Assembly: GCF_030316825.1 (NCBI RefSeq)
Contig: NZ_JASZYU010000003.1
Span: forward strand, 682,001 to 746,000
DNA from: Variovorax fucosicus
GTDB lineage: Bacteria > Pseudomonadota > Gammaproteobacteria > Burkholderiales > Burkholderiaceae_C
Reading direction: 5' to 3'
Length of the DNA stretch: 64,000 nucleotides
The translations under genes and the position numbers were made by a program. The stretch's first letter is position 1; the number at the start of each line of letters is the position of its first letter. Below, piece by piece: positions 36,601 through 44,385 of this stretch. The notes under the pieces were generated by a model. It was not told the DNA's origin. It made no database searches and saw nothing but the letters and a program-made list of their open reading frames with translations.

Positions 36601-36993
36601 CTATCGCGGAATGAACAGGATCGCGACGTTGAGCACAAACGCCAGCGTCCACACCGTGCTGCGCGCGCTGCCGAGGCCGCGCACGTAGAGCACGATGTAG
36701 ACGAGCCGCAGCAGCACGTAGCCCAGCGCCAGCAGGTCGATCCAGCCCTGGCGCGCGCCGAGCTGATGCGCAATGACCACCGCGCCGATGAAGAACGGCA
36801 GGCCCTCGAAGCTGTTGGCCTGGGCACCGTTGGCGCGTGCGCGCCAGCCGGTCTGGCGGCTGTCCCAGTCGCGCGGCTGCACGTTGTCGCGCGGCGCGAA
36901 GGCGCCGCGCTTGGCAAACACCGCGCAAACGTAGGGCAGCAAGGCGGCGAACAACACGCACCAGTAGGCCAGCGTGAGCGAGAAAAAGGTCAT
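36601..36993 (-). CDS. MAPEG family membrane protein
   Basis: A 130-residue four-span membrane protein of the MAPEG superfamily (membrane-associated eicosanoid/glutathione metabolism). Visible features are TLAYWCVLFAALLPYVCAV, a loop with DWDSRQTGWRARANGAQANS, the FEGLPFFIGAVVIAHQLGA helix and LRLVYIVLYVRGLGSAR. Bacterial members are mostly uncharacterised. It follows recR by 17 bp and probably ends the dnaX-ybaB-recR transcript. About 120 bp with no gene separate it from the receptor start. Confidence 0.87.
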   Translation of the reverse strand: MTFFSLTLAYWCVLFAALLPYVCAVFAKRGAFAPRDNVQPRDWDSRQTGWRARANGAQANSFEGLPFFIGAVVIAHQLGARQGWIDLLALGYVLLRLVYIVLYVRGLGSARSTVWTLAFVLNVAILFIPR

Positions 36994-37010
36994 GTGGGTT
37001 CCTTGGCAGG

Positions 37011-37601
37011 TCAGCGCCGGTCGACCAGCGCATGCGCGATGGTGCCGAGGTCGACATATTCGAGTTCGCTGCCGGCCGGCACGCCGCGCGCCAGCCGCGT
37101 CACCGTGAGGCCGCGCTGGCGCAGCGCCTCGCCGATCACATGCGCGGTGGCCTCGCCCTCGGCGGTGAAGTTGGTGGCGAGGATCACTTCGACCACTTTG
37201 CCGTCGAGTGCGCGGTCGAACAGTTTTTGCAGCCCGATGTCCTTGGGCCCGATGCCGTCGAGCGGACTGAGCTTGCCCATCAGCACGAAGTAATAGCCGC
37301 GAAAGGCACCGGTGCGCTCGAGCGCGGCCTGGTCGGCCGGCGTCTCGACCACGCAGAGCTTGCTTGCGTCGCGCCGCGCATCGCTGCACACGTTGCAGAT
37401 CTCGCCTTCGGTGAAGGTGTTGCAGCGGTCGCAATGCCGCACCTGGCTGGCCGCCTGCTGCAACGCGCGCGCGAGCAACTGGGTGCCTTCGCGATCGTGC
37501 TGCAGCAGATGAAAGGCCATGCGCGACGCCGACTTGACGCCCACACCCGGCAAACGCCGCAATGCCTCCACCAGCGCGTCGAGCGAGCTCGAATCAGCCA
37601 A
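37011..37601 (-). CDS. recR: Recombination mediator protein RecR
   Basis: RecFOR-pathway protein (196 residues) that helps load RecA on gapped DNA. It has an N-terminal helix-hairpin-helix (LRRLPGVGVKSASRMAFHLL), a four-Cys zinc site (CDRCNTFTEGEICNVC), a Toprim domain (KLCVVETPADQAALERTGAF, then GIGPKDIGLQKL) and the ATHVI-type motif TAEGEATAHVIGEAL. Its position after ybaB and dnaX is conserved across proteobacteria. Confidence 0.96.
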   Translation of the reverse strand: MADSSSLDALVEALRRLPGVGVKSASRMAFHLLQHDREGTQLLARALQQAASQVRHCDRCNTFTEGEICNVCSDARRDASKLCVVETPADQAALERTGAFRGYYFVLMGKLSPLDGIGPKDIGLQKLFDRALDGKVVEVILATNFTAEGEATAHVIGEALRQRGLTVTRLARGVPAGSELEYVDLGTIAHALVDRR

Positions 37602-37631
37602 CCGATGCTCCCGCCCAAGCAGGAACTTGCA

Positions 37632-37964
37632 TCAGAAGGGGAGCTTCATGCCGGGGGGCAGGCCCGGCATGCCGGCCGTCAGCTTGCCCATCTTCTGCTC
37701 GCTGGTTTCTTCGGCCTTGCGCACGGCGGCGTTGAAGGCGGCGGCCACCAGGTCTTCGAGCATGTCCTTGTCGTCGGCCAGCAGGCTCGGGTCGATCGTG
37801 ATGCGCTTCACGTCGTGCTTGCAGGTCATCACCACCTTGACCAGGCCGGCACCCGACTCGCCCTCGACTTCGATGGTCGCCAGTTCGTCCTGCGCCTTCT
37901 TGAGGTTGTCCTGCATGGCCTGGGCCTGCTTCATGAGGCCGGCCAGTTGTCCTTTGTTGAACAT
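37632..37964 (-). CDS. ybaB: YbaB/EbfC nucleoid-associated protein
   Basis: Small dimeric DNA-binding protein of 110 residues found between dnaX and recR in most bacteria. Signature segments are GLMKQAQAMQDNLKKAQDEL near the N-terminus and VVMTCKHDVKRITIDPSLL in the middle, ending GMPGLPPGMKLPF. It lies 46 bp after dnaX and 31 bp before recR on the same strand. Confidence 0.95.
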   Translation of the reverse strand: MFNKGQLAGLMKQAQAMQDNLKKAQDELATIEVEGESGAGLVKVVMTCKHDVKRITIDPSLLADDKDMLEDLVAAAFNAAVRKAEETSEQKMGKLTAGMPGLPPGMKLPF

Positions 37965-38009
37965 CGTATTGATCCTGAAATCGTTGAAAGAAGAATGAAT
38001 GGGCGAATG

Positions 38010-39836
38010 CTAAACCGGCCGCAAGGTGCCCGGCACGATGCGCGCGTCGAAGTCGCGCATCATGCTCTGCACCAGCGGGTCGTTGTGGATCGCCTCCTCC
38101 GCGGCACGCTGGCGTGCCTCGGCCGCGAGCTTGTTGCGGCGCGCCGGGCTGTCGACCACGCTGCCGATTTCGATTGCGAGCTTCACGCCATGGCCCAGCG
38201 TGGCCAATGCCGTCTGCAGCTTCTCGCGGCTGGCGGTCTGATTGAGCGACTCCCGCTCCACCCGCAGCAGCCACTGGTCGACATCGCGCGCCACCAGCTG
38301 GGACTGCAACGCCAGTTCGCGCGTGAGTGCGCTGATGGCCTCGGCCAGCACCAGTTGCGTCACGGTTTCGTACCAGAAATCGCCGTCTTCGCTGGGCACG
38401 ATGGGCGCACTCGGTTCGTCGCTGCGGGCTGCGTCACGCGCGCCGGGCGGCGGCTGCACGCGCACCTGCATGGCGACAACCTTGGCAGCGTCCTGGGCCG
38501 GCGCCACAGGTGCGACTGGCCTTCTGGGCTCCGAGCCCGCGAGCGCGGGCGGCTCGACGACGCTGAGGCGATGGCCCGGTGGCGGTGCGACCGGCGCAGC
38601 AACTGCGGCCAACACGGGCGAACTCACGGCCACCACGGGCAGGCTCACGGGTGCAACCGGCGGCGCCTGTCGTTCGAAGGCGGGTGCGGCTGCCCGCACC
38701 GGCTCATTCAGAGTTTTTTTTTCCGGGTTTGGCTTGAACGCCAGCAGCCGGAGCAACACCATCGTGAGCCCCGCGTACTCGTCGGGCGCCAGGCCGAGTT
38801 CGCCGCGGCCATGCAGGCACAGGCTGTAGAGCAGTTGCGTTTCGTCGGCCGGCATGCGCACGGCGAGCCGCGCGGTTTCGGCCGCATCGGGGTCGGTGGT
38901 GTCGAGCACGGCCTCGGCGCGCGACGGCACGGCCTGCAGCACGGCCATGGCCTGCAGCACGCTCGTCATTTCTTCCAGCGTGGATGCGGCCGAAAGACCA
39001 TCGCGCCGCAACGCCTCGGAGGTTTCGACCACGGTCTTGCCGTCGCCGGCTGCCAGGGCCTCGATCAGCCCGAACACATGGCCGCGGTCAACCGTGCCGA
39101 GCATCTGGCGCACGCCGCCTTCGACCAGCGTGCCGTTGCCAAACGCAATGGCCTGGTCGGTGAGCGACAGCGCATCGCGCATCGAGCCGCGCGCGGCGCG
39201 CGCCAGCAACTTGAGCGCCAACGGCTCGGCCGGCACCTGCTCGGTCTGCAGCACATGCGTGAGGTGTTCGAGCACCGTTTCGGGTGCCATCGGCCGCAGG
39301 TTGAACTGCAGGCAGCGCGACAGAACCGTGACCGGCACCTTCTGCGGGTCGGTCGTCGCGAGCACGAACTTGAGGTATTCGGGTGGCTCTTCGAGCGTCT
39401 TGAGCATCGCGTTGAACGCGGTGTTGGTCAGCATGTGCACTTCGTCGATCATGAAGACCTTGAAGCGCCCCTGCACCGGCTTGTAGACCGCCTGCTCGAG
39501 CAGCGACTGCACCTCGTCCACACCGCGGTTCGAGGCCGCGTCGAGCTCCGTGTAGTCGACGAAGCGGCCCGAATCGATGTCCTTGCAGGCCTGGCACACA
39601 CCGCACGGCGTGGCCGTGATGCCGCCCTGCCCATCCGGCCCCTGGCAGTTCAGCGACTTGGCGAGGATGCGCGAAACGGTCGTCTTGCCGACACCCCGCG
39701 TGCCGGTGAACAGATACGCATGGTGCAGCCGCTGGGTGGTGAGCGCGTTCGACAAAGCCTGCACCACGTGCTCCTGGCCCACCATTTCCTCGAAGTTCCG
39801 GGGACGGTATTTGCGGGCGAGCACGAGATAGGACAT
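38010..39836 (-). CDS. dnaX: DNA polymerase III subunits gamma and tau
   Basis: Clamp-loader subunit, 608 residues as full-length tau. The AAA domain has Walker A FTGTRGVGKTTVSRILAKSL, a Cys cluster (LNCQGPDGQ, TPCGVCQACKDID) and Walker B MIDEVHMLTNTAFNAMLKTL; the collar domain ends near residue 370. A Pro/Ala/Val-rich linker and a C-terminal domain follow, for DnaB/alpha contacts. At codons 372-375 an uninterrupted run of nine A lets a shorter gamma form be made (separate entry). First gene of dnaX-ybaB-recR; a TAGAAT hexamer sits 6 nt before the ATG. Confidence 0.96.
   Translation of the reverse strand: MSYLVLARKYRPRNFEEMVGQEHVVQALSNALTTQRLHHAYLFTGTRGVGKTTVSRILAKSLNCQGPDGQGGITATPCGVCQACKDIDSGRFVDYTELDAASNRGVDEVQSLLEQAVYKPVQGRFKVFMIDEVHMLTNTAFNAMLKTLEEPPEYLKFVLATTDPQKVPVTVLSRCLQFNLRPMAPETVLEHLTHVLQTEQVPAEPLALKLLARAARGSMRDALSLTDQAIAFGNGTLVEGGVRQMLGTVDRGHVFGLIEALAAGDGKTVVETSEALRRDGLSAASTLEEMTSVLQAMAVLQAVPSRAEAVLDTTDPDAAETARLAVRMPADETQLLYSLCLHGRGELGLAPDEYAGLTMVLLRLLAFKPNPEKKTLNEPVRAAAPAFERQAPPVAPVSLPVVAVSSPVLAAVAAPVAPPPGHRLSVVEPPALAGSEPRRPVAPVAPAQDAAKVVAMQVRVQPPPGARDAARSDEPSAPIVPSEDGDFWYETVTQLVLAEAISALTRELALQSQLVARDVDQWLLRVERESLNQTASREKLQTALATLGHGVKLAIEIGSVVDSPARRNKLAAEARQRAAEEAIHNDPLVQSMMRDFDARIVPGTLRPV
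38714..38722 (-). promoter_or_regulatory. Slippery A9 run in dnaX (gamma/tau frameshift site)
   Basis: On the coding strand codons 372-375 read GAA AAA AAA ACT, giving nine consecutive A. A -1 shift reads AAC TCT GAA TGA and a +1 shift reads CTC TGA, so both alternative frames stop within a few codons. The products would be about 377 and 375 residues, ending just after the collar domain, which matches the gamma form. Thermus makes gamma by slippage on a comparable A9 run, and E. coli uses a -1 ribosomal shift. Confidence 0.75.
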
Positions 39837-39922
39837 CGCCCCATTCTAAAAGGCCGGCCACTGCACCCCGGCAGCGCGAAGGGGAAACAAAAGCGACACG
39901 AAGTGCGCCCGGCGCGGGGGTT

Positions 39923-39928
39923 TAGAAT
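39923..39928 (+). promoter_or_regulatory. -10 hexamer of ffs
   Basis: TAGAAT ends 8 nt before the expected 5' end of the SRP RNA near 39937, the right distance for its start site. No convincing -35 hexamer is visible 16-18 bp upstream. The assignment rests on spacing to the RNA. Confidence 0.55.
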
Positions 39929-39936
39929 GACGGTTG

Positions 39937-40029
39937 ACGGGCCTCCCCGCATGGTGAAGTGGCCAACCGGGTCAGGTGGGGAACCAAGCAGCCCTAACTG
40001 CGTAGCCAGTGCCGGGGGTAAGGCTCGTC
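39937..40029 (+). ncRNA. ffs: Signal recognition particle 4.5S RNA
   Basis: RNA of the bacterial SRP that pairs with Ffh to target nascent membrane proteins. The conserved apical domain is visible (GGGTCAGGTGGGGAACC, then AAGCAGCCCTAACTG), with the asymmetric loop and tetraloop arrangement of Ffh-binding helix 8. The ends pair: GACG-GGCCT at 39936-39944 with AGGCTCGTC near 40021-40029. It is divergent from dnaX. An AT-rich island starts directly at its 3' end. Confidence 0.92.
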
Positions 40030-40135
40030 AACCTCACATCGAAAAGCCTTGAGTTCTCAATAACTTGCGGGCTGACAAGGAATTGCGAGCCTTTGACGGT
40101 GAAACCTCGCACAGCCATTGACCTTGGAGAAGGAC

Positions 40136-40258
40136 ATGGCAGGCACCCTCACGGGTTTGAATCAAAGAGGCTCGCGCTGGTACATCAACTGAATCGCCCC
40201 GGCTTCCCTAGACACTTTTGAGCCGTTGGAAATGACGTCGCTCGAACTCTACGGGTGA
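40136..40258 (+). pseudogene. Possible tyrosine integrase N-terminal remnant
   Basis: A strong ribosome site (GGAGAAGG) precedes ATG 40136, which encodes MAGTLTGLNQRGSRWYIN and then a TGA; the same frame continues IAPASLDTFEPLEMTSLEL to a second TGA. The RGSRWYI...P-L pattern resembles the N-terminal beta strands of phage tyrosine recombinases (RxGxYYxRxxVPxxL). Position and orientation just downstream of an RNA gene are typical of an integrase beside its attachment site. The rest of an integrase is absent. Assignment is tentative. Confidence 0.35.
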
Positions 40259-40264
40259 ATCGCC

Positions 40265-40892
40265 TTGGGTACGCGCGTCAAGGTCTTCCTTCCTAGCCAG
40301 CTAGCGAAACTCAACGAGATGAAGGTCACGGAAATGATGGCCCGAGTAAAGGCCATCCCCATCATGGCTCTAGGCTCCGCGGACAGCAGCCAACTTCAGT
40401 TCATCTCGCAGCGTGGTGCAAAGGTCGATAACAAGCTCACGACTCAGACTGCATCCGGCTTCATGACGCAGGCTGTTGGCTCTGTGGGAAGCGCGGGCAG
40501 TTCTCTAGCGGGCTCGCTCATCACGATGGGCGGGGCACCGTTCTGCAGCCCCCCCGGACCCAGCGAAGGATGCAGGGAACAACATCGGCATGGGCTACAA
40601 CCTGAAGGCCAATGCGAAGAATGCTCCGGCTGACCTCGTGCGTGCTGGTGTCCCGGAGGAGCGCGTGCAGGATGTCATCGCAGGCAAAGCACAACTCGCG
40701 CAGGATCAGGCCCGCGGCCTCCTGCTGGGGGCAATGCCGAAGTACGAAGAGACCGCCCGTAGGGGGCTGAAGCAGAGCAGACGGGCTCTGGAACAAGATG
40801 ACGCCCAACCAACAAGCTGTGATGACCGATATTGCCTACTCAGTGGGGAATGCGGACCAATTTGCGAAGGCTTGGAAGGCTGTCACCATGGC
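40265..40892 (+). pseudogene. Frameshifted phage virion/lysozyme-like gene
   Basis: Three consecutive reading frames combine into one protein-like sequence. The first (40265 onward) has LQFISQRGAKVDNKLTTQTA and a Gly/Ser-rich stretch. After a shift at a run of seven C (about 40549-40555) it continues NNIGMGYNLKANAKNAPADL and GVPEERVQDVIAGKAQLAQD. After a second shift near 40770-40790 it reads LWNKMTPNQQAVMTDIAYSV and NADQFAKAWKAV. The latter parts look like a phage muramidase or pesticin-like domain of an internal virion protein. The 3' end is missing where the defence genes begin. Decayed; not functional as it stands. Confidence 0.5.
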
Positions 40893-40949
40893 GATACTGA
40901 GGAGTGTGGCCTTCGGGCTGCACCTATTTTGTCTCAGTTGGTGTTCTTA

Positions 40950-41699
40950 TCAAGGCGCCGGTTTTTGCAGAACAAGAGCCAACGAACTGTCGTGGAGTTC
41001 CTGAAATTCAACGGTCCAAATCTGAAGAACAATCAGCTGCTCCTTTAACTCCGGATAAATGCTTTCCCTATGCAATACGGTGGCTGCAGTCGCGGCATAT
41101 GGTGAGCGCTTGAGACATTCGTTCAGCAGAGCATCCAGACAGTTGGCGACTTTTGCTCTTCTCAATGCCGATTGCTTTTCCTTATAAAATTCAATCTTTT
41201 CCTTCAGTTGTTCTAGGGTCTCACCAATCTGAGCCCCAATTTTAAAGCGCGCTGTCATTGCACGTTGGATATCGTTGAGGCCGAGCACAGAAATCGTGAG
41301 GTCGCCAACAGGAGTAAGGGACTGCAACCTGTAAGCCTGCATCCGGATGTGGTCACGAGGATTGTTCGCGTAAGGGTTCACAATTGGCTCTACACGAACG
41401 TCATGAACTCCCTTTTTTCCATTGCACCGCCTGCATGCAGCGATCAAGTTATCCCAAGCGACAACCTCTTCCGGGTAGCTACCTTTGTACGCAAAATGCT
41501 CTACTTCAAGATACTTACTTTCGATGCCGAGTTCGCATTCGCAAAATGAGCATTTGTTGTGACTTTGCTCTGCCAATGCTCTTTTTATGTAATCAATCTG
41601 CCAGACTGATTCGCCCGTGGCTTTGAAGGTTGCGGTCAATTTTTGAGCAACAGCAGGAGTCAATTCTGCTGGCGGATTGGAACGCTCCAACTTAATCAA
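40950..41699 (-). CDS. ptuB: HNH endonuclease, PtuB-like (Septu system)
   Basis: A 249-residue nuclease, probably the DNA- or RNA-cutting effector of a Septu-type anti-phage system. Residues 50-100 form a zinc-stabilised HNH fold: Cys50-x2-Cys53 (HNKCSFCECELG), His68 (LEVEHFAYKGS), Asn84 (AWDNLIAACRRCNGKKG) and Cys89/Cys92. A long helical C-terminal part follows. The start is TTG 41699, overlapping the ATPase stop by 8 nt, so translation is coupled and the stoichiometry is probably fixed. Base composition is much more AT-rich than in the flanks. HNH identity is firm; PtuB assignment rests on the gene pair. Confidence 0.78.
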   Translation of the reverse strand: MIKLERSNPPAELTPAVAQKLTATFKATGESVWQIDYIKRALAEQSHNKCSFCECELGIESKYLEVEHFAYKGSYPEEVVAWDNLIAACRRCNGKKGVHDVRVEPIVNPYANNPRDHIRMQAYRLQSLTPVGDLTISVLGLNDIQRAMTARFKIGAQIGETLEQLKEKIEFYKEKQSALRRAKVANCLDALLNECLKRSPYAATAATVLHRESIYPELKEQLIVLQIWTVEFQELHDSSLALVLQKPAP

Positions 41700-42855
41700 G
41701 CTTCACCCCAATCGAGGCTAATTGCAAGCGCGCGATTTTTCTAAAGGCATTTCGCGGATGCAGTAGAGAATCTAGGCGGCCATAAAGGGGTAACGCGCTT
41801 TCCACGTCCTCTCTATCAATTGCCTCACCAAACTCCGAGGCCAACTCATTAAATAGAGCCGTCCTGGTATCCGGCATTCCCATCACTTCCTCAAGCACTT
41901 CCTCAACCGTCCACCCTTTAAACGTGCCGGTATACAGGCTCAAGTCACGCCTGGATACATTGCCATCAACAGACTCAAGTGCGATTACGGTGTCAGGTTC
42001 TGCATTCTGAATGACATGAGGGCTATGTGTAGATGCGATAAATTGCATTGAACGAAAAATCTGATGCAAAACACCGGCGATCTTAGCTTGCCACTCCGGG
42101 TGAAGATGCAGTTCAATTTCGTCAACAAGGACAACGCCTTCAAAATCTTCAGCCTTGGCATTTGGAAAGCGGTACTCAATCTCTTTCATCAAGCCAAACA
42201 TGATCGATAGACACGACTTAAAGCCGGAAGACAGATACTCATAGTAAATCTGACCTGTCGGCGTATCCACCATGATCTCATTTGAACTAGCCTGAACAGT
42301 TGCAAATGTAAAAGCCGGGTTTAGAAGCGAAAAACAACGCTTGGCAAGTTCAAGATTTCCAAGTTGCGCTTCATTGAGAGAGCCGTGATGCGCAGAGTAT
42401 AAAAATCGATTCACAAACCAATTTTTGGTATCCCTCAAAGAAATCCCCACCTGAGCCGCTTGATAAAATCTACTAGGATTTCCAGTAGGATCTTTGCTAA
42501 TTGAATCTAGGGCTTCATAAGTAAATGTTCGATTTGTTTTTAAGGAAAATATGTAAGTGCTCAGGCCGTGGGTGCCCGTCAAGACCTCCTGCGTCGGGTG
42601 AAAGTTTTTCACATCAAGGTGGTATTTTCCTCCTTCCTTGCCCCCAGCTTCAACGGTGATCTTTCCTTGGCCGGAATCAAGAAAGCGCTTGATTTCAGCT
42701 TTGGCCCCATGTGAAAAGGTTGCAGCAATCGAATCTAATACGGTGCTCTTGCCAATACCGTTAGGTCCGCAAATCAGATTCATATGCCGCTGGAGCGGCA
42801 AGTGCAAAGACTTGACTCCGTTTATGTTTTCGATCTTAACGCTTTGAACAAACAT
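41692..42855 (-). CDS. ptuA: AAA/ABC-type ATPase, PtuA-like (Septu system)
   Basis: A 387-residue SMC/RecF-like ATPase. Walker A is residues 30-38 (CGPNGIGKSTVLDSIAATF), the ABC signature is near 208 (EYLSSGFKSCLSIMFGL), Walker B is 241-252 (VVLVDEIELHLHPEWQ) and the switch His is in IASTHSPHVIQN. In Septu, PtuA forms an oligomer that holds PtuB nuclease inactive until ATP levels fall during infection. The gene is upstream of and overlaps ptuB. No reverse transcriptase is nearby, so it is a stand-alone pair rather than a retron. No clear ribosome site precedes ATG 42855. Confidence 0.8.
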   Translation of the reverse strand: MFVQSVKIENINGVKSLHLPLQRHMNLICGPNGIGKSTVLDSIAATFSHGAKAEIKRFLDSGQGKITVEAGGKEGGKYHLDVKNFHPTQEVLTGTHGLSTYIFSLKTNRTFTYEALDSISKDPTGNPSRFYQAAQVGISLRDTKNWFVNRFLYSAHHGSLNEAQLGNLELAKRCFSLLNPAFTFATVQASSNEIMVDTPTGQIYYEYLSSGFKSCLSIMFGLMKEIEYRFPNAKAEDFEGVVLVDEIELHLHPEWQAKIAGVLHQIFRSMQFIASTHSPHVIQNAEPDTVIALESVDGNVSRRDLSLYTGTFKGWTVEEVLEEVMGMPDTRTALFNELASEFGEAIDREDVESALPLYGRLDSLLHPRNAFRKIARLQLASIGVKLD

Positions 42856-42963
42856 TGATTACTTCGAAGGGGTTTTGCAGCGACTTTACTTGACTCCGCT
42901 GCTTCGGCGCTACGGGGTAGCTTCGACCGAGTTGCTCTTCTAGATCCGATTGGCGCGGATCAT

Positions 42964-43131
42964 CTACCCGGCCGGCAGGAAATTGCGGCCCCGCGCGGTG
43001 GCCGCATCGTGCAGGCACTCTGCCATCGAGCGCAGCCCCTGACGGGCATACAACTCGTCTCCATGCGCAAAGCTCACGCCATAGTTGAAATAACGTTCGC
43101 GGATCTTCCTGATCTCTATTTTTGGCTGCAT
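42964..43131 (-). CDS. Short hypothetical reading frame (55 codons)
   Basis: An open frame starting MQPKIEIRKIRERYFNYGVS and ending HDAATARGRNFLPAG, upstream of and in the same orientation as ptuA. Composition is intermediate between island and chromosome. I recognise no domain. It may be a small real gene, a third island component, or the trimmed end of a gene interrupted by the island. The roughly 100 bp between it and ptuA hold no recognised feature. Confidence 0.3.
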   Translation of the reverse strand: MQPKIEIRKIRERYFNYGVSFAHGDELYARQGLRSMAECLHDAATARGRNFLPAG

Positions 43132-43149
43132 TTCGCGCGACGCAGAGTT

Positions 43150-44385
43150 TCAGCGCGCTGCCGCCAGCCTGCGCAGCACACCCTGCGCGGCCACCAGGCC
43201 CGAGGCCATGCTCGCGGTGAGAAGGTAGCCACCGGTCGGCGCTTCCCAATCGAGCATTTCGCCGGCGCAGAACACGCCGGGCTGTGCGGTGGCCATGAGG
43301 CCGTCATCCAATGCGTCGAAGCGAACGCCGCCCGCTGTGCTGATGGCTTCGTCGACTGGCCGGGTTGCGGTCAGGCGCAGCGGCACGGCCTTGAGCGTGG
43401 CGGCGAGCAGTTCTGGCGTCTGCATCTGCTCGCGCGACAGCACCTCGTGCAGCACGCCCGCCTTGATGCCGTCGATGCCCAACCGGCTCTTCAGGTGGCT
43501 GCTGAGCGAACGGGCGCCGCGTGGATGCCGCACGGCTGCCAGCACCTGTTCGGCACTGCGATCCGGCAGCAGATCCAGCAGCAGTGTCGCGCTGCCCTGC
43601 CCCGCGATCTCGTCGCGCAGCAGGGCCGAAGCCGCGTAGACCAGGCTGCCTTCGATGCCCGTTTCCGTCGCAACGAACTCGCCCTTGCGCGCAAAGCTGC
43701 GGCCGGCTGAATCCGTGAACGAGATGGCGACCGACTTGAACGGCTGGCCGGCAAAGCGACCCGCAAAATGCGCGCTCCAGCCGAGGTCGAAGCCGCAGTT
43801 GGCTGGCAGCAGCGGCGCGACCTCCACACTTCGCGCCTGCAGCCAGGGCACCCAGGCACCGTCGGAACCAAGGCGCGACCAACTCGCGCCGCCGAGTGCG
43901 AGCAGCACCGAATCGGCCTGCACGACAGCGTCGCCTGCGGGCGTGGCAAAACGCAGGGCGCCATCGTCGGTCCAGCCGAGCCAGCGATGCCGCATGTGGA
44001 ACTGGACGCCCGCGGCCCGCAACCGGTGCAGCCATGCGCGCAGCAGTGGTGCGGCCTTCATGTCTTTCGGAAACACCCGGCCCGAGGTGCCGACGAAGGT
44101 TTCGATGCCGAGGCCGTGCGCCCATTCCTGCAGTTGCTGCGGCCCGAACTGCCGAAGCATCGGCTCGATCTGCGCACGGCGCTCGCCGAAGCGGCTGGCA
44201 AAGACATCGAACGGTTCCGAGTGCGTGAGGTTCAGGCCGCCGCGGCCGGCCAGCAGGAACTTGCGGCCCACGGAGGGCATGGCGTCGTACAGGTGCACCT
44301 GCACGCCGGCGTTGCCGAGCACTTCGGCGGCCATCAGGCCGGCCGGGCCGGCGCCGATCACGGCGACGGATTTCTTGTCAGTCAT
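43150..44385 (-). CDS. NAD(P)/FAD-dependent oxidoreductase (HI0933-like flavoprotein)
   Basis: Flavoprotein of 411 residues with an N-terminal FAD-binding Rossmann motif (VAVIGAGPAGLMAAEVLG) and the family block GRKFLLAGRGGLNLTHSEP. The second nucleotide-binding region includes DSVLLALGGASWSRLGSDG, and the C-terminal FAD motif is GVFCAGEMLDWEAPTGGYLL. Reaction unknown for this family. ATG 44385 overlaps the AddA-like stop by 4 nt, so it is the last gene of an addB-addA-flavoprotein operon. It is the first ordinary chromosomal gene after the island. Confidence 0.9.
   Translation of the reverse strand: MTDKKSVAVIGAGPAGLMAAEVLGNAGVQVHLYDAMPSVGRKFLLAGRGGLNLTHSEPFDVFASRFGERRAQIEPMLRQFGPQQLQEWAHGLGIETFVGTSGRVFPKDMKAAPLLRAWLHRLRAAGVQFHMRHRWLGWTDDGALRFATPAGDAVVQADSVLLALGGASWSRLGSDGAWVPWLQARSVEVAPLLPANCGFDLGWSAHFAGRFAGQPFKSVAISFTDSAGRSFARKGEFVATETGIEGSLVYAASALLRDEIAGQGSATLLLDLLPDRSAEQVLAAVRHPRGARSLSSHLKSRLGIDGIKAGVLHEVLSREQMQTPELLAATLKAVPLRLTATRPVDEAISTAGGVRFDALDDGLMATAQPGVFCAGEMLDWEAPTGGYLLTASMASGLVAAQGVLRRLAAAR

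Larger units (their letters stand above)
40030..43131. mobile_element. AT-rich island downstream of ffs with phage remnants and a Septu-type system
   Basis: The roughly 3 kb between ffs and the flavoprotein gene are clearly AT-richer than the rest of the window, with poly-A/T stretches and codon choice unlike the neighbours, and genes of non-housekeeping type. Contents in order: about 100 bp without recognised features, an integrase-like start remnant, a frameshifted phage lysozyme-like gene, the HNH and ATPase genes, and a 55-codon reading frame. I found no convincing direct repeat of the ffs end at the right boundary, so the element limits are approximate. Confidence 0.65.

Noticed and set aside
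37032..40052. A 1006-codon plus-strand frame opposite recR, ybaB and dnaX
   Set aside because: Composition is His/Gln/Arg-rich and lacks domains; it is the antisense shadow of well-identified genes, extended by high GC content.
40950..42855. Retron or OLD-type system instead of Septu
   Set aside because: No reverse transcriptase or structured msr/msd-like RNA lies next to the pair, and the ATPase has no Toprim domain as OLD nucleases do.
42860..42960. Possible right attachment site matching the ffs 3' end
   Set aside because: GGGGTAGCTTCGACCGAG has only scattered similarity to the ffs end; no continuous match of useful length is visible.
42836..43249. A minus-strand frame with QLGRSYPVAPKQRSQVK and a basic tail overlapping the ptuA start
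   Set aside because: It briefly looked like a gene end, but it runs across two different compositional regions and overlaps ptuA and the flavoprotein in other frames; nothing supports it as a protein.
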